DNA of 64,000 nt from JAENVT01 sp963805445 (GCA_963805445.1 CAWDUI010000047.1:62001-126000); one strand, 5' to 3'; shown: positions 49,811-57,954, counted from the stretch's first letter. The notes: generated by a model not told the origin, from the sequence alone. Translations and numbers: made by a program.

Positions 49811-49996
49811 TCAGCGACCAGTCAAACGGCTCAGCCACGACCGGCGAGGCTCATCGGACGTGGGAACCGCCCGCGCCCCGGCCCGGCACGCGCAACGCTC
49901 GTTCTTCGGCACCCCGCCCAGGACCTGCTCGACATGAGCACCACATCCGGCCCAGGTCGGTCGCTTGCACACCTTGCACGTCACCCGTCTGCACAT
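49811..49996 (-). CDS. small Cys-rich protein (probable metal-binding), probably leaderless
   Basis: The product is 61 aa: CRRVTCKVCKRPTWAGCGAH, then VEQVLGGVPKNERCACRAGA. Cys2, Cys7, Cys10 and Cys17 with His20, and two later Cys (CAC) are a probable zinc or other metal or sulfur site. Similar short proteins are conserved in many bacteria without known function. Operator C overlaps its ATG: the palindrome ends in the first base of the start codon, so transcription probably starts at or next to the ATG. Divergent from the SQR operon with operator D between. Confidence 0.7.
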   Translation of the reverse strand: MCRRVTCKVCKRPTWAGCGAHVEQVLGGVPKNERCACRAGARAVPTSDEPRRSWLSRLTGR

Positions 49997-50010
49997 ACCC
50001 CCCAGGGTAC
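49995..50010. promoter_or_regulatory. CstR-type operator, site C
   Basis: ATACCC-CCCA-GGGTAC, one mismatch from perfect. It overlaps the start codon of the small Cys-rich gene (minus strand), so repression would act at the transcription start. Confidence 0.7.
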
Positions 50011-50055
50011 CACGCTCCCGCGACGCGCAACTTGCTCGGATCAGGACTTCTTGCC

Positions 50056-50071
50056 CTACCCCCTGGGGTAT
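50056..50071. promoter_or_regulatory. CstR-type operator, site D
   Basis: CTACCC-CCTG-GGGTAT, one mismatch. It lies 38 bases upstream of the sulfide:quinone oxidoreductase start, inside the expected promoter. Confidence 0.75.
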
Positions 50072-50109
50072 CGACGACCGAGAATGGACGCGAGACAAGG
50101 AGTCACCCG

Positions 50110-51378
50110 ATGAATCAGCAGATCGTGATCCTCGGTGGCGGCACCGGCGGAACGCTGGTCGCCAACCGACTGCATCGCCACTATCACAAGGACGATCGCA
50201 ACGTTTCGATCACGGTGATCGACCAGGACAATCACCACTTGTACCAACCGGGGTTGCTGTTCTTGCCGTTCGGTCTGGCCCACGAACAAGAGATCGTGCG
50301 ACCCCGCAAGCAGCAGTTGCACAAGGACGTCGAGTTCATCGAGTCGGCCATCGACCACGTTGACATCGAGCGCGACGTCGTGGTGCTGATGGATGGCCAT
50401 GAGATCTCCTACGACGTGCTCGTGATCGCCACCGGAGCTCATCTGGCATTCGACGAGACCGAAGGTCTCACCGGACCCGGCTGGAACGAGAAGGTGTTCA
50501 CGTTCTACGACTTGGCAGGCGCCACTGCACTCGAAGCGGCACTGGCCGACTTTGAAGGTGGCCACCTCGTGGTCAACGTCGTCGACATGCCCATCAAATG
50601 CCCGGTTGCCCCGCTCGAGTTCTGCTTCCTCGCCGACTGGTACTTCACCGATCGCGGCATCCGCGACAAGGTCGAGATCACCTACGTCACGCCTCTCGAT
50701 GGCGCCTTCACGAAGCCGGTCGCATCGGCGACCCTGTCCTCGCTGCTCGAGGAGAAGGGCGTCCACCTCGTCACCGAGTTCAACACCGGCGAGGTCGACG
50801 GACCTGGTGGCAGGCTCGTCGGCTACGACGGCCGCGAAGTGCCATTCGACCTGGCCGTCGTGGTGCCAATGCACAGCGGCGCCGACTACGTCGGCAGTAG
50901 CGAAGGTCTCGGCGACGATCTGAACTTCGTTCCGACGAACAAGTCGACCCTGCAGTCGTTGGCCAAGGAGAACATCTTCGCCATCGGCGACGCCACCAAC
51001 GTGCCGACCTCGAAGGCCGGTTCGGTCACTCACTTCGAGGGCGAGGTGTTGGTCGACAACATCGTCCGCTTCCTCGACGGCCGGGATCTGTCGAGCACCT
51101 TCGATGGGCACACCAACTGCTTCATCGAGACCGGGTTCGGCAAGGCCCTGTTGATCGATTTCAACTACGAGACCGAGCCGTTGCCCGGTCACTACCCGTC
51201 GCGCGTCGGTATGCCGCTCTTGAAGGAGAGCCGCATGAACCACCTGGGCAAGTTGATGTTCCAGTGGTTCTACTGGCACGCCCTGTTGCAAGGCCGCGAC
51301 GTGCCGGGCATCGGCTCCGACATGCCCGAACACGGCAAGCAACACACCATCACCGCACCTGAGGAGGAACTGGTATGA
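50110..51378 (+). CDS. sqr: sulfide:quinone oxidoreductase-family flavoprotein
   Basis: The product is 422 aa. The FAD-binding start is IVILGGGTGGTLVANRLHRH, and the second dinucleotide-type block is YDVLVIATGAHLAF. FAD-contacting blocks are ENIFAIGDATNVPTSKAGSV and VTHFEGEVLVDNIVRFLDGR. Candidate redox Cys lie in MPIKCPVAPLEFCFLADWYF and TNCFIETGFGKALLID. The tail MFQWFYWHALLQGRDVPG is amphipathic and may dock to the membrane. It oxidises sulfide to sulfane sulfur with quinone as acceptor. Its stop overlaps the TusE-like start, and operator D precedes it. The subtype (type III or a DsrE-associated form) is not certain. Confidence 0.85.
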   Translation: MNQQIVILGGGTGGTLVANRLHRHYHKDDRNVSITVIDQDNHHLYQPGLLFLPFGLAHEQEIVRPRKQQLHKDVEFIESAIDHVDIERDVVVLMDGHEISYDVLVIATGAHLAFDETEGLTGPGWNEKVFTFYDLAGATALEAALADFEGGHLVVNVVDMPIKCPVAPLEFCFLADWYFTDRGIRDKVEITYVTPLDGAFTKPVASATLSSLLEEKGVHLVTEFNTGEVDGPGGRLVGYDGREVPFDLAVVVPMHSGADYVGSSEGLGDDLNFVPTNKSTLQSLAKENIFAIGDATNVPTSKAGSVTHFEGEVLVDNIVRFLDGRDLSSTFDGHTNCFIETGFGKALLIDFNYETEPLPGHYPSRVGMPLLKESRMNHLGKLMFQWFYWHALLQGRDVPGIGSDMPEHGKQHTITAPEEELV

Positions 51379-51692
51379 GTACCGCAACCATCGCCGGCAG
51401 GTCCGTCGACCTGAACGACGAAGGCTTCTTCGTCGACCCGACGCAATGGACCCGCGAGATCGCCGTCGAGATGGCCGCCGCAGACGGCATCTCCCCGCTC
51501 ACCGATGAGCACTGGCAGGTCATCGACTTCATGCGCAAGGAGTACTTCGAGAAGGGCACCGGACCAACCGTGCGGTTGCTCGGCAAGAGGTCCGGGATCG
51601 GCGTGAAGGACCTCTACCGGCTGTTCCCCAAAGGCCCGGCGAAGATGGCGGCCCGTATCGCCGGAATCCCCAAGCCGAAGGGATGCATCTGA
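51375..51692 (+). CDS. TusE/DsrC-like sulfur carrier
   Basis: The product is 105 aa. DsrC/TusE blocks: VDLNDEGFFVDPTQWTREIA, ADGISPLTDEHWQVIDFMRK, EYFEKGTGPTVRLLGKRSGI and the C-terminal tail IAGIPKPKGCI with the penultimate carrier Cys. The second Cys of true DsrC, 11 residues earlier, is Ala here, so it is a single-Cys TusE-type carrier rather than a dissimilatory DsrC. It would receive persulfide sulfur from the DsrE protein or the SQR product. ATGA overlap with SQR upstream and the DsrE gene 2 bases downstream. Confidence 0.88.
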   Translation: MSTATIAGRSVDLNDEGFFVDPTQWTREIAVEMAAADGISPLTDEHWQVIDFMRKEYFEKGTGPTVRLLGKRSGIGVKDLYRLFPKGPAKMAARIAGIPKPKGCI

Positions 51693-51694
51693 TC

Positions 51695-52168
51695 ATGAGC
51701 GATGACGGCAAGATCACCAAGGTTTCGATCGTCGTGTCGAAGGGGTCCCTCGAAGGGATCTACCCGGCGCTGATCATGGCGAACGGCGCCCGCGCCGAAG
51801 GGATGGAGGCAAACCTGTTCTTCACGTTCTTCGGCCTCGACGCCATCAGCCAGAAGCGCATCGATCACATCAAGGTCGCCACTGTCGGCAACCCGGGGAT
51901 GCACATCCCCACTCTCATCGGTGGCCTGCCCGGCATGAGCGGGATCGCCACCCACATGATGACCAAGAAGATGGAAGGGCTCGACATACCGCCCATTCAC
52001 GAGTTCATCGAGATGATCTCCGACACGGGTTGCGGCCTGTACGCGTGCAAGGCATCGGTCGACATGTTCGGGATGGAGAAGAACGACTTCGTCGAACAGG
52101 TCCAAGACATCATCACCGTCGGCGACTTCTTCGACCTCGCCGCAGGCGGGCAGATCATCTTCACCTGA
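51695..52168 (+). CDS. DsrE/DsrF-family sulfurtransferase (DsrE2-like)
   Basis: The product is 157 aa from ATG 51695; MHLI at 51683 overlaps the upstream stop and is less likely. Conserved blocks: KVSIVVSKGSLEGIYPALIM, NLFFTFFGLDAISQKRIDHI and the sulfur-binding Cys pair in MISDTGCGLYACKASVDMFG. DsrE2-type proteins are membrane-associated sulfur-transfer partners of TusA/TusE. Third gene of the sqr operon, 2 bases after the TusE-like stop. Confidence 0.88.
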   Translation: MSDDGKITKVSIVVSKGSLEGIYPALIMANGARAEGMEANLFFTFFGLDAISQKRIDHIKVATVGNPGMHIPTLIGGLPGMSGIATHMMTKKMEGLDIPPIHEFIEMISDTGCGLYACKASVDMFGMEKNDFVEQVQDIITVGDFFDLAAGGQIIFT

Positions 52169-52206
52169 CGCAATCGGCGACGCCGGGTCGCCCGTCATTT
52201 ACGATT

Positions 52207-52224
52207 TATACCCCCAGGGGTATA
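52207..52224. promoter_or_regulatory. CstR-type operator, site E
   Basis: TATACCCCCAGGGGTATA is a perfect 18-base palindrome, 42 bases upstream of the persulfide dioxygenase start. It is the strongest of the six sites. Confidence 0.85.
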
Positions 52225-52266
52225 TGCTGAGCGGCGCGAACACCTGCACAAGGAGCCCGACCTCAC

Positions 52267-53672
52267 ATGTTCTTCCGCCAGTACTACCTCGACTGCCTTT
52301 CGCACGCGAGCTACTTGATCGGTGACACCAGCACGGGTCGCGCCGTCGTGGTCGATCCTCAGCGCGACATCGCCGAGTACCTGGCTGACGCCACTGCGAA
52401 TGGCCTGTCGATCGAGCAGGTGCTGGAGACGCACTTCCACGCCGACTTCCTCTCCGGCCACCTCGAACTGGCGTCGGAAACGGGTGCGACGATCGCGTAC
52501 GGGCAGGCCGCGGCCGGACGGGCGGAGTTCCCCATCGTCACGTACGCCGACGGCGATCGGATCGACCTGGGCGAAGTCACTCTGGAGATCCTGGAGACAC
52601 CGGGTCACACCCCGGAGTCGATCTGCATCGTCGTGCTACCCCAACCAGCACGACGACGCTCCGTACGCAGTGCTCACGGGCGACACGCTGTTCATCGGCG
52701 ACGTCGGTCGACCCGACCTGCTCGCATCGGTCGGAGTCACCGCCGAAGCGCTGGCAAAGCAACTGTTCCACTCGCTCCATGACAAGCTGCTGATGTTGCC
52801 GGACACCACCAAGGTGTTCCCGGCACACGGCGCCGGATCAGCATGCGGCAAGAACCTGTCCACGGAGACCGTGTCCACGATCGGCGAGCAGCGCCGCACC
52901 AACTATGCGCTGGCGCCGATGAGCGAAGACGAGTTCGTCGAGACCGTGACCCGCGGCCAGTCTGTGGCCCCGCTGTACTTCTCGTTCGCCGCGAACCGCA
53001 ACCGGGAACTGCGCGATCTCCTCGCCAACGACGTCAGTGTTCCGACGCTCACCATGAACGAGGTCCTTGCCCACCAACACGACGGGGCCGTCGTGATCGA
53101 CGCCCGCGACGACATGGCCTTCGCCGCCGGCCATCTACGGGGCTCGGTGAACGTCGGCCTCGGTGGCCGATTTGCCGAGTACGCCGGCGAGGTCATGGCA
53201 GCACAAACACCGATCGTGCTCGTGACGCCACCCGGCCACGAAGCCGAGGCGAAGGTGCGCCTCGCCCGCATCGGCTTCGATCGGGTCCTCGGCGCACTCG
53301 GAGACCCCGTCGGCGCGTTCGTCGCCCATCCGGAGCTGGTCGAGCCGCTGTCGCGGCTGTCCGCCGAGTCGCTCGCCGAGCGGATTCGCTCGGTGCCCGG
53401 GCTCGTGATCGTCGACGTCCGCAATCCAGGCGAGATCGCGCTCGGCGCCATCCGTGGAGCCCGCACCATCAGCCTGCCCGCGCTGCTCGCGAGCCTCGAA
53501 CAGCTCGACCCGACGGCGCCGACCGTGGTGTACTGCGCCGGCGGATACCGGTCGGCGATCGCATCCAGCCTGCTGCGCGCCCACGGCTTCTCCGACGTGT
53601 CGGACCTCGTCGGCGGCTACACGGCCTGGCAGGCCTGTCAGGCCTGTCAAGCGAGCCCACGCAGGGTCGTGA
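52267..53672 (+). CDS. CstB-like persulfide dioxygenase with pseudo-rhodanese and rhodanese domains (frameshifts)
   Basis: About 468 aa. Residues 1-230 are a metallo-β-lactamase-fold persulfide dioxygenase: VLETHFHADFLSGHLELASE, ILETPGHTPESIC, and after a shift near 52635 AVLTGDTLFIGDVGRPDLLA and VFPAHGAGSACGKNLSTETV. Residues ~265-350 form a rhodanese-like domain (AVVIDARDDMAFAAGHLRGS) whose active-site loop VTPPGHEAEA has no Cys. Residues ~370-460 are an active rhodanese with loop VVYCAGGYRSAIAS. This order matches staphylococcal CstB, which turns persulfides into thiosulfate without releasing sulfite. The 3' end (repeated CAGGCCTGT) hides another shift; the stop is taken at 53672. Confidence 0.85.
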
Positions 53673-53684
53673 TCCGACACCACC

Positions 53685-54498
53685 ATGCGCGCCCTCCTCG
53701 CCTCGCCCCTCGGATTCCTCATCGGCCTCTCTCTCGGCGCGCTCGGTGGTGGCGGCTCGATCCTCGCCGTGCCCGCCCTCGTCTACGCCGCCGGCCAATC
53801 GCCCAAGCACGCCACCACCACCTCACTCGTGCTGGTGGCCTTCACGGCGTTGATCGGCATCGTGCCTCACTGGCGTGCTGGTCGCGTTCGCATCGTGGCC
53901 GGCACGATCTTCGGTCTGGCCGGAGTCGGTGGGTCGCTGCTTGGCTCTCACTGGAACAAGGCGGCGAATCCCGACGTGCTGCTCCTCGCCTTCTCGGGCC
54001 TCATGCTCGTTGCGGCCTACGGCATGTGGCGCCGCACGACGCGACCGTCCACGGAGGTGGCCCTCCAGTCGGTCGGCGCGGCCGCCGCCCCTCCCGTCTC
54101 GCAGGGCATCGTCGTGGACCCAGCCGAAGGCCATCGTGCGGATGGTCATCGCCGGCACGATCGTCGGTCTCCTGACCGGATTCTTCGGTGTCGGCGGCGG
54201 CTTCGTGATCGTCCCCGCGCTCGTGCTCGCGCTCGGGTTCACGATGCCTGAGGCCATCGGCACATCGCTGCTCGTCATCGCCATCAACTCGGCCGTAGCG
54301 CTGACCACACGGCTTCAGGCCGGCGCCATCGAATGGGGCACGGTGATCCCGTTCACCGTCGCCAGCCTGCTCGGTGTCGTCGTCGGGACCCGCCTCGCCC
54401 ACACACGCGACTCCACTTCGCTGCAGCGTTGGTTCGTCGGACTCCTCGTCGTCGTCGCCCTCTACACCGCTGCCCGATCCGGCCTCGCCCTGCGATGA
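53685..54498 (+). CDS. TauE/SafE-family sulfite/sulfonate exporter (frameshift)
   Basis: About 270 aa. Two repeated halves of the family: FLIGLSLGALGGGGSILAVP in the first and IVGLLTGFFGVGGGFVIVPA in the second, the Gly-rich 'GGGG' and 'GVGGG' signatures. Eight membrane segments are expected. The shift is near 54112 (GIVVDP then QPKAIVRMVIAG). As in the cst operon it probably exports sulfite or thiosulfate made by the dioxygenase 12 bases upstream. Its stop overlaps the next start (ATGA). Confidence 0.85.
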
Positions 54499-55594
54499 TC
54501 GATGAGCACGGACCCGACCGTGACGCCATCGATGACGACGAGGACGAGGCGCCGACCCGCAGACGGCTGCATCCGATCGCCAAGGTTGCCATCGGATCAA
54601 TCGTCGTCGCCGCGGCATCGTGGCTGGTCGTGTCGACCGCCGGAGGGATCAACGATGCGGTCGGTGCCGTCGGACGGATGCGCGGCGGGTTTGTCGTTCT
54701 CGCTCTCGGCTTCGCTGTCGTCCGCGTCGCTCTGTTCGGTCTGCAATTGCGGTGGCTCGGACGTCGCACCGGCGAGATCGGGTGTGATGGCCGCACTCGG
54801 GCTGTCGCTCGTCGTGTTCGGTTTCGGGGCGGTCACACCGGCCGCCCCCGCTGAAGGGATGGCGATCGCCAGCCGCGAGCTCCGTCGTCGAGGCCGCACC
54901 AAACGCCAAGCACGGCTCACGGTCGGGTTCTCGGAATGGTTCGCACAACGGACCTTCTACGCGGTAGCGGCGCTCGACCTCCTCCTGGTCATCGCCCTCG
55001 GCGACCTTTCCTTCGCCGACTCATGGCCGTTCATCATCGTTGCCGTTGTCGTCATCGTCGCCATCACCGGCACGGCGGTCGCGGCGCGACGACCGACGAG
55101 CGCAGAGTGGGTGTTCCACGTACTCGCCGCCATCCGGATCCGCCGACCCGAGCCGGAGCCGGCGGCTCGGCGTCAAGATGCACAGGAATGGCACGCCGAA
55201 GCGATGGCCGTGGTCGGGCCTCCGAGGAACCGCGTTCGATTGGCTCTCGTCTCCGCCGCGGCCGTGCTGGCCGACGCGGCGACGCTGTGGGCGACGTGCC
55301 ACGCGGCGGGCTTCCACATCCACCCTGAACTCGTCCTCCTGGCCCGAACCGTGGGCGCGGTCGCCGGTTGGATTCCGCTCCTCCCGAGTGGATTGGGCGT
55401 CGTCGAGGTAGCGATCCCCGCGATCCTGCATCGGTTCGGTGCTCCATTCGACGACGCCCTCGCCGCAACCGTCGTCTATCGAGCCGCCGGGACGCTGCTC
55501 CCCGCACTGGCCGGTGGCGTGGCACTGATCGCATTCAGGACACATCGGCCCGATACGCGTACGCTCGACCGTGGCAGGAGAAGCTCCGAGGTGA
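54495..55594 (+). CDS. UPF0104/LPG-synthase-type membrane protein (frameshift)
   Basis: About 365 aa. The N-terminus is charged (MIDEHGPDRDAIDDDEDEAP), followed by a membrane helix (VAIGSIVVAAASWLVVSTAG) and seven more. The shift is near 54780. Family blocks are LGLSLVVFGFGAVTPAAPAE, VAGWIPLLPSGLGVVEVAIP and VVYRAAGTLLPALAGGVALI. These proteins transfer an aminoacyl group or act as lipid flippases. After the shift no stop separates it from the PIG-L sequence; the GTGA at 55591-55594 would make them overlapping genes, or the two could be one fusion. Why it belongs to a sulfur operon is unclear. Confidence 0.75.
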
Positions 55595-56288
55595 CCGCTC
55601 TGTCCACCGATCGGTTCCGCTTTCGATCTGTCCTGGCTGTCTGCGCCCATCCTGACGACGAGTCGTTCGGGCTCGGTGCCGTCATCTCCACGTTCGAGGG
55701 ACTCGGGATCGAGACCACGCTGCTGTGCTTCACCCGCGGCGAGGCTTCCAGTCTTGGGTACGAACCGCGCCGAATTGGCGGACCGACGGGCCATCGAGCT
55801 GGAGGCAGCGGCTGCCGTGCTCGGCATCCGAACGCTGCGCCTTCGCTCCTACCCGGACGGTCATCTGTCGGAGGTCGGCGTCGAGGTGCTCGCCGCCGAG
55901 ATCGATGGATTCGCCTCCAAACGTGCGACCGATTGTCTGCTCGTCTTCGACGAAGCGTGGAATCACCGGTCACCCCGATCACCAGGCAGCAACCGCCGCC
56001 GCACGGACAGCCGGCGGCCGGCTCGGGCTCCCTGTCCTCGCCTGGACACTGCCCAACACCATTGCCGAATCGCTGAACCTCGAGTTCGGAGCCGGCTTCG
56101 TCGGACGGGACCCGTCCGAGATCGACCTCACGATCCATGTGGATCGCACACTGCAGCACGAAGCAATCAGCTGCCATGCCAGTCAGTCGAGCGACAACCC
56201 TGTTCTCCGGCGGCGGCTCACGCTTCAGGACTGCGACGAGTCGTTGATCTGGCTCGAACCGCTCAGCAATCCACGACGCGACTGCTAG
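55591..56288 (+). CDS. PIG-L-family N-acetylglucosaminyl deacetylase or amidase (two frameshifts)
   Basis: About 232 aa. The zinc site is complete: LAVCAHPDDESFGLGAVIST (His-Pro-Asp-Asp) and, after shifts near 55760 and 55965, GITGHPDHQAATAAARTAGG (second His). The middle block is NRAELADRRAIELEAAAAVL. This family includes MshB and Mca, which make mycothiol and cleave mycothiol S-conjugates, as well as other sugar deacetylases. The presence of the gene in a thiol-stress operon makes a low-molecular-weight-thiol role attractive but unproven. Convergent with the DUF302 gene, overlapping by 4 bases. Confidence 0.75.
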
Positions 56289-56665
56289 CCGACAGGGACC
56301 GCCGCAAGTGCCGCCGCGAGACGATCGGCGGTGTCGGCGGCCAGCTCACGAAACGCTTCATCGGACATCAACTCGCGCGGATCGACCGCACTGATCTTCG
56401 TTCCGTCGCCGGTGTCGGCGAGCACAACATTGCAGGGCAGCAGCAGGCTTGCCGACTCGTCGAGCTCGAGGGCTCGGTGCGCGAATGTCGGGTTACAGGC
56501 GCCGAGGATCTTCAGTGCCGGGCGATCGACGCCGAGCTTGGATTTGAACGTCGCCGCCACATCGATCTCGGTGAGCACACCGAAACCCTGGCCGGAGAGC
56601 GCCCCGCGGATCGCAGATTCGGCATCTGCCATGGAGAGCTGGGTGATCGTCTCGAGAGACCGCAT
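56285..56665 (-). CDS. DUF302 family protein
   Basis: The product is 126 aa. DUF302 blocks: DAESAIRGALSGQGFGVLTE, IDVAATFKSKLGVDRPALKI and LGACNPTFAHRALELDESAS, including the conserved LGACNP motif and LLLPCNVVL. Its Cys pair (GACNP and LLPCN) could bind a ligand or sulfur. The ATG lies 2 bases after the thioredoxin stop, so both are one operon behind operator F. Function unknown; often found with sulfur or metal genes. Confidence 0.88.
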   Translation of the reverse strand: MRSLETITQLSMADAESAIRGALSGQGFGVLTEIDVAATFKSKLGVDRPALKILGACNPTFAHRALELDESASLLLPCNVVLADTGDGTKISAVDPRELMSDEAFRELAADTADRLAAALAAVPVG

Positions 56666-56667
56666 GA

Positions 56668-57015
56668 TCACTTGCTCGCAATCGGTGCGAAGCGAGCAAG
56701 ACCGAGCTCGGATTCGATGGCGTGACGCGGACGGGCGCCGACGATTTGCTTGACGAGTTTGCCGCCCTCGAACAGACCAATGGTCGGAATGCCTCGGATG
56801 CCGTACTGGCCGGACACAGCCTGGTTGGCGTCGACATCGACCTTCACGACCTTGATCGCCGCACCGTACTGCTCGGCGAGCGCCTCGACCTCGGGCGCAA
56901 CCGCTCGACAGGGGCCGCACCAAGCCGCCCAGAAGTCGACGAGGACGGGCACCTCGGAGTCGAGCACCTCTCGTTGGAAGCTGGCTTGGTCGTCTGCCTT
57001 GATCAGGGTGGACAT
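56668..57015 (-). CDS. thioredoxin
   Basis: The product is 115 aa. The active site is VDFWAAWCGPCRAVAPEVEA (WCGPC), the cis-Pro loop is YGIRGIPTIGLFEGGKLVKQ, and the length is normal. It reduces disulfides and persulfides in the cytoplasm. First gene of the unit controlled by operator F, followed by DUF302, so this copy is likely dedicated to sulfane-sulfur stress rather than being the housekeeping one. Confidence 0.93.
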   Translation of the reverse strand: MSTLIKADDQASFQREVLDSEVPVLVDFWAAWCGPCRAVAPEVEALAEQYGAAIKVVKVDVDANQAVSGQYGIRGIPTIGLFEGGKLVKQIVGARPRHAIESELGLARFAPIASK

Positions 57016-57069
57016 ATCTCATCCTCTCGATTCGTGAACCCTGGTCGGGTCCGGTACTACCCGGTCAAC

Positions 57070-57089
57070 ATATACCCCACCGGGTATAT
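57070..57089. promoter_or_regulatory. CstR-type operator, site F
   Basis: ATATACCC-CACC-GGGTATAT is perfect in both 8-base arms. It lies 55 bases upstream of the thioredoxin start (minus strand) and could also act on the plus-strand membrane protein gene beginning at 57274. Confidence 0.8.
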
Positions 57090-57096
57090 TCCCGAG

Positions 57097-57144
57097 GTGC
57101 AGTTGACCGTCGGCCACTACACGGCTGAGGAGCGCTGTCGGTGA
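57097..57144 (+). other. possible 15-aa leader ORF after operator F
   Basis: GTG start, product MQLTVGHYTAEERCR and a stop. It begins 8 bases after the operator on the strand of the membrane-protein gene. Too short to judge; it may be a chance frame. It is listed because the spacing and the Cys near its end would suit a leader peptide. Confidence 0.2.
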
Positions 57145-57273
57145 GGCCGGCCCCACCCCGAGATACCGCCGAAGGTCCCCGCATTCTCGTTTCATCCGGC
57201 CCTTGGAGAGCGATTGCGACGGCCGGACGATGGCCGCGAGGCCGCAACCGTGGCCACAAGGAGGTGGACCGCA

Positions 57274-57954
57274 ATGCGCAGGGTCCTCTGGATGATCGGT
57301 GCTCTCGGACTACTCATGATCGCCGCGCCGTTCGCGCTCGGCTTCCCATCCAAAGCCGGCCACGGGCAGGACATGCTCGACAACTTCCGCCCGTTGATGC
57401 AGCAGGCCAACGTCGACAAGACCGCCGCCTACTACCACGACGTCTTCGTTCCGCTGGGCGCTGTCGTTCCGGCGATGAGCCAGGAAAACGTCGCCAAGTT
57501 CAATGCCTACCTCGACGGCATCAAGGGCATGCAGACCGATTCGACCAAGCTGGTGCCAGGGCTCGCCGAGGCGCTCAACATGACTCCTGAGCAGGTACAA
57601 CAGTTCCTAGCCACCAACTATCCGGCGATGTCGCAGATGCTCGCAGGCCTGCCGCAGATGTCGGCCGATTTCGGCAGTTTGCTCGCCGTCATGTCGAGCA
57701 ACGTCGCCATCTTCCAACAAGTGCCTGCCGGGCTTCAGCACTACGAGCCCCTCGTCAACACGATGCAGACCAACGTCGAGAACTACAACAGCGCAGACAG
57801 CCTTCCGAACTTCCGGCTGTTCACCTGGTTTTTCCTGATCCCGGGTCTGTTGATGATCGGGTTGTCCGGCTGGGGGCTGTTCTTCAGCGGTCAACACCGG
57901 CTCGCGTTCTTCCACCACGATCCGCACATCCCGATGGCGGGGGCCGCCCACTGA
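57274..57954 (+). CDS. hypothetical membrane protein, possibly in the sulfur regulon
   Basis: The product is 226 aa; ATG 57274 with AAGGAGGTGG just upstream. One membrane helix lies at the N-terminus (VLWMIGALGLLMIAAPFALG) and one near the C-terminus (LFTWFFLIPGLLMIGLSGWG), with a ~150-residue external Met/Gln/Asn-rich domain between (LMQQANVDKTAAYYHDVFVP, ALNMTPEQVQQFLATNYPAM). Family not recognised. The last residues HHDPHIPMAGAAH are His-rich. Operator F is 184 bases upstream, so co-regulation is possible. Confidence 0.75.
   Translation: MRRVLWMIGALGLLMIAAPFALGFPSKAGHGQDMLDNFRPLMQQANVDKTAAYYHDVFVPLGAVVPAMSQENVAKFNAYLDGIKGMQTDSTKLVPGLAEALNMTPEQVQQFLATNYPAMSQMLAGLPQMSADFGSLLAVMSSNVAIFQQVPAGLQHYEPLVNTMQTNVENYNSADSLPNFRLFTWFFLIPGLLMIGLSGWGLFFSGQHRLAFFHHDPHIPMAGAAH

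Noticed and set aside
50056..51387. 443-codon minus-strand open frame opposite SQR
   Set aside because: Shadow of the SQR gene; low-complexity Val/Asp/Glu sequence and no start signal.
51375..51692. Dissimilatory DsrC of a reverse sulfite-reductase pathway
   Set aside because: The second conserved Cys is Ala and no dsrAB or dsrMKJOP genes are present.
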